A stretch of DNA of 11,182 bases from Dehalococcoidia bacterium (GTDB lineage Bacteria > Chloroflexota > Dehalococcoidia > E44-bin15). The stretch is from positions 1 through 11,182 of the forward strand of contig DAOUVR010000017.1 in NCBI GenBank assembly GCA_030667555.1, in the 5' to 3' direction. Shown one piece after another: positions 6,211-11,182 of this stretch. A model generated the notes under the pieces. It was not told the DNA's origin, ran no database searches, and saw only the letters and a program-made list of their open reading frames with translations. The translations under genes and the position numbers were made by a program. Positions within the stretch are counted from its first letter, which is position 1. Every line of letters starts with the position of its first letter.

Positions 6211-6472
6211 TTTTAGACAGCCTCAGGTCGGCACAATGGTTGCCAATACCTTTTTGTTCCCGTTAGCCCTGAGCCTGTCGAAGGGCCTGTCGAAACGCAT
6301 TGATACCTGCTCCGCAGCCTTTAGATGATCTGCAACGGGGTTGCTGGCGTTCACCGTTGATGCTAAACTCAGCAAGGTAAGCCGGATAAGGTTGGTTCAC
6401 AGTCAATCTTATATCACTGTAGTATGACATGCTCCTTGGATTGTAATAACTGCGGGACGAAAGGAGGGGAAA

Positions 6473-6901
6473 ATGGCATCGGTGAAACATGGTGATACCG
6501 TTAGGATCCACTACACCGGCAAACTGACGGATGGCACCGTATTCGATAGCTCCCTTAACGAAGAGCCTCTGGAGTTTACTTTAGGCGAGGGCCAGGTAAT
6601 CCCCGGCTTTGAAGAAGCCGTTTTGGGGATGAATCCAGGCCAATCGAAAATCACCAAAGTTCGAGCGGACAAAGCCTATGGCGCATACCGTGAAGATATG
6701 GTAATGGTGATGAATCGAGACCAGCTTCCAGCACACATCCAACCAGAGGTCGGTCAGCAGATAGAAATGCGTCACGAGGACGGTACAGCATTCATAGTCA
6801 CGGTAAAGGATGTCTCCGAATCGAGCGTGACGTTAGATGCCAACCATCCTTTGGCTGGGAAAGACCTGCGTTTCGATATAGAACTCTTAGAGATCGTTTA
6901 G
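6473..6901 (+). CDS. SlyD-like FKBP-type peptidyl-prolyl cis-trans isomerase
   Basis: The 142-aa cytoplasmic protein is predicted to catalyse prolyl isomerisation and act as a folding chaperone. FKBP landmarks are HYTGKLTDGTVFDSS (13-27), VIPGFEEAVLGM (42-53) and AYG (69-71). The insert-in-flap region (about 72-125) with NRDQLPAHIQPEVGQQI identifies the SlyD/FkpB subgroup, and NHPLAGK (124-130) leads into the last strand. It lacks the His/Cys-rich metal-binding tail of Enterobacteria SlyD. The ATG is preceded by AGGAGG (6462-6467), 5 nt away. It stands alone between a repeat-rich strip and the transporter genes; no promoter was convincing. No signal peptide is visible. Confidence 0.93.
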   Translation: MASVKHGDTVRIHYTGKLTDGTVFDSSLNEEPLEFTLGEGQVIPGFEEAVLGMNPGQSKITKVRADKAYGAYREDMVMVMNRDQLPAHIQPEVGQQIEMRHEDGTAFIVTVKDVSESSVTLDANHPLAGKDLRFDIELLEIV

Positions 6902-7159
6902 CCACTTAGCTTATGGGGACACGCTAACAGGTTTACGCCTGGCAAGGCTAGAGCAATAAATATGGACAGCAGTATGAGACTTCTGTGAAACGTCAGATAA
7001 CGTGGGATTTGCCAAAGATCTCAATAAATAAACGAATTATTAGATTTATTAGTCCCCTCATCCTCCCTATTATCACTAACCGACTGTTGTAGCAAAATAT
7101 GCACTTATGGCTGGAAAAGCCTGTATGATTCAAGGTGTTAATTAATGAATCGGTGAAGG
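6902..7159. other. Intergenic stretch without a recognisable gene
   Basis: No coding frame with family features was found on either strand. It holds small weak hairpins (TTAGC/GCTAA at 6906-6927, CAGG/CCTG at 6929-6942, GGCT/AGCC near 7108-7120) and an AT-rich tract around 7020-7055. A TATGAT at 7124-7129 could be a -10 box for the first MFS gene, but no acceptable -35 box lies at the right distance. Confidence 0.4.
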
Positions 7160-7235
7160 AAAAGGGGATAAGGACGAGAGACACCTCTAAGTAGACACAC
7201 GTTTATAGTTTTGAGAAAGGAGATAAGCGATATCG
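7160..7235 (+). promoter_or_regulatory. Leader of MFS permease 1, related to the leader of permease 2
   Basis: GACGAGAGACACCTCT and TAGACAC align with AACGAGAGACGACTCTC and TAGACCC upstream of the second MFS gene. A short hairpin AGAG/CTCT (7177-7188) is retained. AAGGAGAT (7217-7224) is the Shine-Dalgarno, 11 nt before the GTG. The GATATC hexamer between them is shared with the paralogue (GATATCGGTGGC against GATATCAATGGC). Confidence 0.5.
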
Positions 7236-8522
7236 GTGGCAGATAACACAAGACGACAGTTCTTTTACGGTCATGTGATAGTGGTGGGGGCCTGGCTGGC
7301 AATGTTTGTAAGCGCCGGAGCACAATACAGTTTCGCCGTCTTCCAACCGGTGCTCCTTGAAGAGTTCGGCTGGACCCGCGGGATGATTTCCCTTGGACTA
7401 ACCTTCAGCCTCCTCACCATGCCGGCCTTCAGCCTGGTGGGCGCCTATCTGGTAGACCGCATCGGGCCAAAATGGACGGTGATCATAGGCGCCATAATCG
7501 GCTGCATCGGACTGTGCTTGCTCAGTACCATCACACAGGTATGGCATTTCATCCTGCTTTACGGGGTGCTGACTCCCATGGGCCTTGCCCTGTCCTACAT
7601 GATTGCCACCCTGTCCACGGTCAGGCGATGGTTCATGAGGAGGGCGGCCCTGATGGTGGCCATCGCCATGACAGGCTCAGGCTTGGGCATAGTCTTTCTG
7701 GTGCCCGCCGCTAATGCCATGATAGCGGCCTGGGGCTTTCGCACTAGCTACATCGCCTTTGGCCTGATACTGCTGGTCGGAGCCATTTTGGGCGGCAGTC
7801 TACTTAAGAAAGACCCAGAGTCAGCAGGAACCTATCCCGATGGGGTGAAACCTTCGGAGGAGGAGCTCAAGACCAGGGACGACTTCATGTCACGGGCGGA
7901 ACGCTGGTCGCTGCGGGAAGTCTTCAGAACCCGCAGTTGCTGGCTGTTCATCTGTGCCCAGCTTGGAACAACGATAGCAGTGATAGGCCTTCTCGGCCAT
8001 CTCCTGATCTGGGGTGAAGATCTGGGGGTACCGCGGGAAACGATGTCGCTCATTTATGGCTTTGCGTTTGTGCTAGCGGCCGTCGTCGGCCGTCTGTTTG
8101 GAGGTTTTATCTCCGACTGGTACATGGCTCGCTTCAATATCAGTCGAAAGCCAATTCTTTACTTCAACATCCTGGCCGTGGGCTTAGGTGTTTTCTTGTG
8201 CCCCCTGGTTGGCAGCACTATGGGGATAGTCCTGGTATCGATTTTGCTGGGTTTCGGTTATGGCAGCGGGGTCGCGGTATTCCCCACCTACCAGGGTGAC
8301 CTGTTCGGCGTGGTGAATCTGCCTATGCTCTTCGGTGTATTTGGCATCTTCATCGCCGGCTTCGGGTCATTGGGGCCCATCCTATTCGGCTTTTGCTACG
8401 ACGTACTGGGCTCCTACAACCTGGCGTTCACGATCACCGGAGTGATTTGCGTATTGTCTGCCATGTGTCTCTTCCTTCTCAAGCCGCCAAAACGAAAGAG
8501 CATGGAAAATACCACTGCCTGA
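7236..8522 (+). CDS. MFS permease 1 (oxalate/formate antiporter or monocarboxylate-like)
   Basis: The 428-aa membrane protein has about 12 hydrophobic segments split by a central loop (about 190-228). The N-terminus FFYGHVIVVGAWLAMFVSAG resembles the 'YGW-V' start of the oxalate:formate antiporter/monocarboxylate branch, and GAYLVDRIGPKW (69-80) is a motif A-like loop between TM2 and TM3. The charged RRWFMRRAALM (130-140) precedes TM5. It probably moves a small organic anion across the membrane; the substrate cannot be read. The start is GTG at 7236, supported by its exact alignment with the ATG of the second copy and the conserved leader. The C-terminus (KPPKRKS) is cytoplasmic. A strong hairpin follows 40 nt downstream. 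Confidence 0.9.
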   Translation: MADNTRRQFFYGHVIVVGAWLAMFVSAGAQYSFAVFQPVLLEEFGWTRGMISLGLTFSLLTMPAFSLVGAYLVDRIGPKWTVIIGAIIGCIGLCLLSTITQVWHFILLYGVLTPMGLALSYMIATLSTVRRWFMRRAALMVAIAMTGSGLGIVFLVPAANAMIAAWGFRTSYIAFGLILLVGAILGGSLLKKDPESAGTYPDGVKPSEEELKTRDDFMSRAERWSLREVFRTRSCWLFICAQLGTTIAVIGLLGHLLIWGEDLGVPRETMSLIYGFAFVLAAVVGRLFGGFISDWYMARFNISRKPILYFNILAVGLGVFLCPLVGSTMGIVLVSILLGFGYGSGVAVFPTYQGDLFGVVNLPMLFGVFGIFIAGFGSLGPILFGFCYDVLGSYNLAFTITGVICVLSAMCLFLLKPPKRKSMENTTA

Positions 8523-8563
8523 ACACAGATACTCAAGGGAAAGCCATAGAAATAGAGAGGCCA

Positions 8564-8604
8564 AAGAGGCTGGGCATCTTTTATACGTAGATACCCAGCC
8601 TCTT
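8564..8604. terminator. Bidirectional hairpin between MFS 1 and DUF5679
   Basis: AAGAGGCTGGG (8564-8574) and CCCAGCCTCTT (8594-8604) form a perfect 11-bp stem. ATCT/AGAT (8576-8579 with 8589-8592) continues it inside the loop. It lies between two convergent stop codons. Flanking T-runs are poor on both sides, but stem strength and position support termination for both genes. Confidence 0.6.
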
Positions 8605-8612
8605 CAATAGTC

Positions 8613-8631
8613 CTGATACCCGAAGTATCAG
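8613..8631 (-). terminator. Hairpin just after the DUF5679 stop
   Basis: CTGATAC and GTATCAG (7 bp) enclose TTCGG as read on the minus strand, 3 nt after the TGA. There is no T-run, so it may protect the 3' end instead of terminating. Confidence 0.4.
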
Positions 8632-8633
8632 CT

Positions 8634-8774
8634 TCAGCTCTTGCCTATGCGGAACATCTTGGTTCCACACGTAGGACACACACCCTGAGTTGCCGGCCTG
8701 CCATTCTTCATGGTTATCTTTCTCTCGTCCTTCATCTCTCTTTTGGCACGGCACTTCACACAATATGCTTGCAT
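8634..8774 (-). CDS. DUF5679 small zinc-ribbon protein
   Basis: A 46-aa protein too short for routine ORF calling. It starts MQAYCVKCRAKREMK and ends GVCPTCGTKMFRIGKS. C5/C8 and C33/C36 form two CxxC knuckles that should bind one zinc. MKNGRPATQG between them matches the DUF5679 family, which is widespread in Chloroflexota; its function is not established. An AGGAGG Shine-Dalgarno (8788-8783) lies 8 nt before the ATG, and a promoter candidate with perfect TTGACA is upstream. It converges with MFS 1 and is divergent from MFS 2. A longer ORF in another frame on this strand is a shadow. Confidence 0.9.
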   Translation of the reverse strand: MQAYCVKCRAKREMKDERKITMKNGRPATQGVCPTCGTKMFRIGKS

Positions 8775-8806
8775 TTGAACTACCTCCTCTCCGTATTTAA
8801 GAGGAC

Positions 8807-8834
8807 AATAAACTATTTACTTCTAAAATGTCAA
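8807..8834 (-). promoter_or_regulatory. Promoter candidate for the DUF5679 gene
   Basis: On the minus strand TTGACA (8834-8829) is followed by a 16-nt spacer and TTTATT (8812-8807), a 4/6 match to the -10 consensus. Confidence 0.4.
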
Positions 8835-8887
8835 TAGGCATGAACACGCCAAGAAGTGCAAATCGGGGAGAATTTTCAGTGACTCGC

Positions 8888-8915
8888 TTGACGGAAAACA
8901 TGACAATAGGCTAAT
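8888..8915 (+). promoter_or_regulatory. Promoter candidate for MFS permease 2
   Basis: TTGACG (8888-8893), a 16-nt spacer and GCTAAT (8910-8915, 4/6). The expected start near 8922 would give a leader of about 116 nt that includes the long stem at 8961-9007. Confidence 0.35.
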
Positions 8916-8960
8916 CTTTCCGCAGCACCAATTTATCCTAAAGTGACCAAAACGCCACAG

Positions 8961-9007
8961 GAAAATCGGGCAAGAACGAGAGACGACTCTCAATAGACCC
9001 GATTTTC
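8961..9007 (+). promoter_or_regulatory. Leader RNA stem of MFS permease 2
   Basis: Perfect 10-base arms GAAAATCGGG (8961-8970) and CCCGATTTTC (8998-9007) enclose a second stem GAGAG/CTCTC (8978-8982 with 8987-8991, loop ACGA). The structure ends 10 nt before the Shine-Dalgarno AAAGGAGAT (9018-9026). Only the inner stem is partly kept upstream of permease 1. Confidence 0.5.
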
Positions 9008-9037
9008 TAGTATTAGCAAAGGAGATACCTGATATCA

Positions 9038-10321
9038 ATGGCCGATGACGCAAGGCGACGGTTTTTTTACGGCTACATCGTAGTGTTCGGCGCCTGGCTG
9101 GCCATGTTTGTCAGCGCTGGGGCCCAGTATAGCTTCGCCATCTTCCAGCCAGTGCTCCTCGAAGAGTTCGGCTGGACCCGCGGGATGATCTCGCTGGGAC
9201 CAACTCTCAACATAATCACCATGCTCATCTTTGGCCTGGTAGGCGGCTATCTGGTTGACCGTATTGGTCCGAAGTGGACTGTAATCATAGGCGCCGTAAT
9301 TGGCGGCATTGGGGTGGCGATACTCAGCACTATTACACAGGTATGGCATTTTCTCCTCATCTATGGGGTGCTGGTTCCGATAGGCGTCGCCCTCTCCTAC
9401 TGGATTGCCCCCGTATCCACCGTTAGACGATGGTTCATGAGGAGGGCAGCCCTGATGGTATCCATCGTTCTGATGGGGTCAGGCTTGGGCATAGTTTTCC
9501 TTGTTCCCGCTGCTCATGCCATTATAGAGTCCTGGGGCTGGCGCACCGGCTACATTGCCTTTGGCGCGATACTCTTGGTGGGAGCTGTAATAGGCGGACT
9601 CCTGCTCAAGAAAGACCCGGAATCAGCAGGAACCTACCCCGATGGAGTGAAACCAGCGGAGGACGAGCTCAAAGCCAGGGCCGACTTCATGGTGCGCACC
9701 GAACATTGGTCGGTGCGGGAAGCCTTAAAGACCCGCACTTGGTGGCTACTCATCGGCGCCCACCTGGGACATTCGCTGGCGTTGATGGGCCTTCTGACCC
9801 ATCTCATAACCTGGGGTGCTATAGACCTGGGGATACCGCTCGATACCATGGTGATCATCTATAGCTACGTTTTTGTGCTATCAGCGGTCTTCGGCCGTCT
9901 GCTCGGAGGATTTCTTTCCGATTGGCACATGGCTCGCTTTAGCATCAGCCGAAAGCCAATACTCTACTTCAACATCCTTGGCATAGGTCTGGGCGTTTTT
10001 TTGTGCCCTCTGGTTGGCAGCACTGCTGGAATGATCCTGGTAGCCCTTGTGCTTGGCCTAAGTTACGGGTCTGGGATGGCGGTGTTCCCGACCTACACGG
10101 GCGACCTGTTCGGCGTGATGAACATACCGCTGCTCTTCGCCATCATGGCCCTTTTCATTGACGGCTTCGCCGCTCTCGGGCCTGTCTTCTACGGCTTTAC
10201 CTACGACGCTACAGGCTCCTTCAACCTGGCCTTCATAATCACAGGAGTGCTCTGCGTAATGTCTGCCATATGTCTTATCTTTGTGAAGCCGCCGATGAAG
10301 AAGACTGCAAACACCAACTGA
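9038..10321 (+). CDS. MFS permease 2 (paralogue of permease 1)
   Basis: The 427-aa, about 12-TM permease is strongly similar over its full length to permease 1, with one single-residue length change (WGAIDLG against WGEDLG). FFYGYIVVFGAWLAMFVSAG opens TM1, GGYLVDRIGPKW is the motif A-like loop, and LLKKDPESAGTYPDGVKP in the central loop is nearly identical to the paralogue. Several membrane segments differ (TM2 LNIITMLIFGLVGG, TM7 LLIGAHLGHSLALMGLL, TM11 LLFAIMALFIDGF), which could change substrate or regulation. The ATG at 9038 is aligned with the GTG of permease 1; AAAGGAGAT lies 11 nt upstream, a long but conserved spacing. The role is inferred as a small organic anion carrier. Confidence 0.9.
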   Translation: MADDARRRFFYGYIVVFGAWLAMFVSAGAQYSFAIFQPVLLEEFGWTRGMISLGPTLNIITMLIFGLVGGYLVDRIGPKWTVIIGAVIGGIGVAILSTITQVWHFLLIYGVLVPIGVALSYWIAPVSTVRRWFMRRAALMVSIVLMGSGLGIVFLVPAAHAIIESWGWRTGYIAFGAILLVGAVIGGLLLKKDPESAGTYPDGVKPAEDELKARADFMVRTEHWSVREALKTRTWWLLIGAHLGHSLALMGLLTHLITWGAIDLGIPLDTMVIIYSYVFVLSAVFGRLLGGFLSDWHMARFSISRKPILYFNILGIGLGVFLCPLVGSTAGMILVALVLGLSYGSGMAVFPTYTGDLFGVMNIPLLFAIMALFIDGFAALGPVFYGFTYDATGSFNLAFIITGVLCVMSAICLIFVKPPMKKTANTN

Positions 10322-10491
10322 GTACAAACGCTCACCCGCCGTGCCATCGCACTCTGCTACCTACTTGCAACCCTTGCAGTGACGAGTGCACCAATTGGCA
10401 AGAAAGAACCATCCCCCTTACCGTGTAATTGACATCAGGTTCCCGGGGCAATTGCCTCGCTGACCGCGGGGCCACTTATCTGACCCTACAC

Positions 10492-10510
10492 GTGCAGCGG
10501 TGTGCTGTAC
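10492..10510. terminator. Weak hairpin between convergent MFS 2 and DUF3096 genes
   Basis: GTGCAGC (10492-10498) and GCTGTAC (10504-10510) pair with one G-U around GGTGT. It lies 14 nt past the DUF3096 stop on the minus strand. There is no T-run. The rest of 10322-10524 shows only the palindrome GGCAATTGCC (10447-10456) and no gene. Confidence 0.3.
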
Positions 10511-10524
10511 CTGCTCTATGTATT

Positions 10525-10659
10525 CTAGAAATATACTATGACGGCAATCGCACCGATTACGATCAAGTATATCCCCACAATCCAGGCAAGTAGCTTTGGC
10601 TTCACAATTATCAGGATGCCCACCAAGATGCTAATAATTCCCCCGATCAATGCCCACAT
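10525..10659 (-). CDS. DUF3096 family small membrane protein
   Basis: A 44-aa protein, MWALIGGIISILVGILIIVK followed by PKLLAWIVGIYLIVIGAIAV and IVYF. It has two membrane segments (about 3-19 and 23-43) joined by KPK. The pattern 'G-I-L-I-x-x-x-P-K-L-L-x-x-I-V-x-I-Y-L-I-x-I-G' is that of DUF3096, tiny membrane proteins of unknown function. The ATG at 10659 is preceded by AAAGGAGG (10673-10666 on the minus strand) at 6 nt. It is a single gene downstream of a hairpin and of the transposase tail, and converges with MFS 2. It is missed by ordinary length cut-offs. Confidence 0.85.
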   Translation of the reverse strand: MWALIGGIISILVGILIIVKPKLLAWIVGIYLIVIGAIAVIVYF

Positions 10660-10683
10660 ATGGAACCTCCTTTCCGACTTGTT

Positions 10684-10699
10684 CGGCCTGTTCAGGCCG
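10684..10699. repeat. Hairpin CGGCCTG-TT-CAGGCCG upstream of DUF3096
   Basis: Seven-base arms lie directly upstream of the DUF3096 Shine-Dalgarno. They overlap the stop (10692-10694) of the open frame that follows the transposase tail. It could be a terminator of that upstream transcript or a leader hairpin. Confidence 0.4.
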
Positions 10700-10781
10700 A
10701 CCTTTGCGCTGCCTCAATGGCCTGACTCAGCCGCTCTAAAAATGTATCCCTGTTTTCTATCATTTCGCTGGCAAGCAGTTC

Positions 10782-10889
10782 TTAGGCTGAAAGGTTCTCA
10801 GACCCCCATAGTATATTACATGTTGGCCTTGCTTGTCTTATGTTTTTGGGGTTTTCCTTATCAAATTCCCATTTCATGAGATTGTTCAT
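10782..10889 (-). pseudogene. Out-of-frame C-terminal tail of the REP-associated transposase
   Basis: In the frame shifted relative to 10861-11182, translation from 10889 reads MNNLMKWEFDKENP and continues to a TAA at 10782. This is the expected transposase ending (EYI-x-NN-x-MKW, then acidic-ENP). Removing two TA units from the run at 10890-10900 joins the frames as EYIMNNLMKW. So the gene is disrupted or slippage-dependent at this microsatellite. Confidence 0.6.
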
Positions 10890-11182
10890 TATATATATAT
10901 TCCTTTATTTCAGCTAAGTCGTCTTCATTCCGTATTACATGTTCGTAATGATTGCGTTGCCATATAGATGTTCCAGGTGTGCCGCGCAATTTGTTAATCC
11001 GCTTGCTGGCAGCGGATTTAAACTGTCCGATAATAGCACCGAGAGAACCAGGTGATGGACCGTGTGGACCGCTTGGGGCGTAGGGGCGACCCGACGGGTC
11101 GCCCCTACCACAGGTATTGTCACCGGATATGATAATGACACCGTGAAAATGATTGGGCATAACGACGAAAACATCCAATTCA
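10861..11182 (-). CDS. REP-associated tyrosine transposase (RAYT, Y1/IS200-like), 5' partial and frameshifted
   Basis: The N-terminus lies beyond the right edge; the frame is open to base 11181. FVVMPNHFHGVII carries the HUH motif (H-F-H) that holds the metal ion, and IWQRNHYEHVIRNEDDL contains the likely catalytic tyrosine region. Such enzymes act at REP-type palindromes as single-strand transposases. Between the two motifs the protein has an extra low-complexity linker, GRGDPSGRPYAPSGPHGPSPG, encoded partly by a REP-like palindrome. After EYIY the frame runs into an unrelated ending (NEQSHEMGI) and stops; the expected ending is present in another frame. The TTG at 11178 is unlikely to be the real start because upstream conserved strands are missing. 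Confidence 0.75.
   Translation of the reverse strand, partial: ELDVFVVMPNHFHGVIIISGDNTCGRGDPSGRPYAPSGPHGPSPGSLGAIIGQFKSAASKRINKLRGTPGTSIWQRNHYEHVIRNEDDLAEIKEYIYNEQSHEMGI
11080..11108. repeat. REP-like palindrome inside the transposase gene
   Basis: GTAGGGGCGACCC (11080-11092) and GGGTCGCCCCTAC (11096-11108) are perfect 13-base arms around a 3-nt loop. In the transposase frame it encodes GRGDPSGRPY. This palindrome type is dispersed in many genomes. Confidence 0.75.

Larger units (their letters stand above)
5930..6287 (+). repeat. 39-nt imperfect direct repeats with CCTGAGCCTGTCGAA core
   Basis: 5930-5968 and 6249-6287 match at 34 of 39 positions: both read CCTTTTTGTTC, then CGTT, then CCTGAGCCTGTCGAA, then GGCC. 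A related short form (GTCCTGAGCTTGACGAAGGAC) lies at 6012-6032. The DNA between them holds other palindromic repeats. Confidence 0.6.

Noticed and set aside
5738..6266. Three plus-strand ORFs of 71-97 codons over the repeat island
   Set aside because: They are translations of palindromic repeats (for example DTPRPPLVSRGDSPMARGETP) with no start signals.
8581..8763. 60-codon minus-strand ORF
   Set aside because: It is out of frame with the recognisable DUF5679 protein and lacks its own ribosome site.

Overview
The window looks like a chromosomal stretch from an anaerobic, probably uncultured member of the Chloroflexota, Dehalococcoidia-like. This is inferred from gene content: a UbiE-like methyltransferase ending in GLFTFIGKEGRVFKF, a PAC2-family protein, B12-dependent radical SAM enzymes, a 46-aa DUF5679 zinc-ribbon protein, a DUF3096 mini membrane protein, and abundant dispersed palindromic repeats with a REP-associated transposase. 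No rRNA, tRNA, CRISPR array or classical defence cassette was seen.

Layout: (1) 1-2051, plus strand: the C-terminal tail of one class I methyltransferase, a 36-codon ATGA-overlapping ORF, a strong intrinsic terminator, a complete class I SAM methyltransferase (394-945), and a PAC2-family gene (1170-2051) whose promoter puts the transcript start at or next to the ATG (leaderless). (2) 2161-5750, minus strand: a tandem duplication of a 533-codon B12-binding radical SAM gene. Each copy keeps its own TTGACA-17-TAG(A/C)TT promoter with extended -10, an ~80-nt leader holding an equal-length 45-nt hairpin element, and a TTG start. (3) 5750-6460: a gene-poor strip full of dispersed palindromic repeats. 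(4) 6473-6901, plus: a SlyD-like FKBP prolyl isomerase. (5) 7236-8522 and 9038-10321, plus: two closely related 12-TM MFS permeases with related leaders, separated by a convergent DUF5679 gene and its terminator hairpins. (6) 10525-10659, minus: DUF3096 protein. (7) 10782-11182, minus: the C-terminal part of a REP-associated tyrosine transposase that carries a REP-like palindrome inside its coding sequence and is frameshifted at a TA dinucleotide run.

Most genes look like independent transcription units rather than one pathway. The theme is local duplication: two enzyme genes and two transporter genes each duplicated together with upstream regulatory DNA. Nothing in the sequence shows that the radical SAM pair and the MFS pair act together. 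I did not find a convincing new multi-gene system. The most original signals are the duplicated leader RNA element of the radical SAM genes, the leader stem of the second MFS gene, and the frameshifted transposase. Percent identities were judged by eye only.
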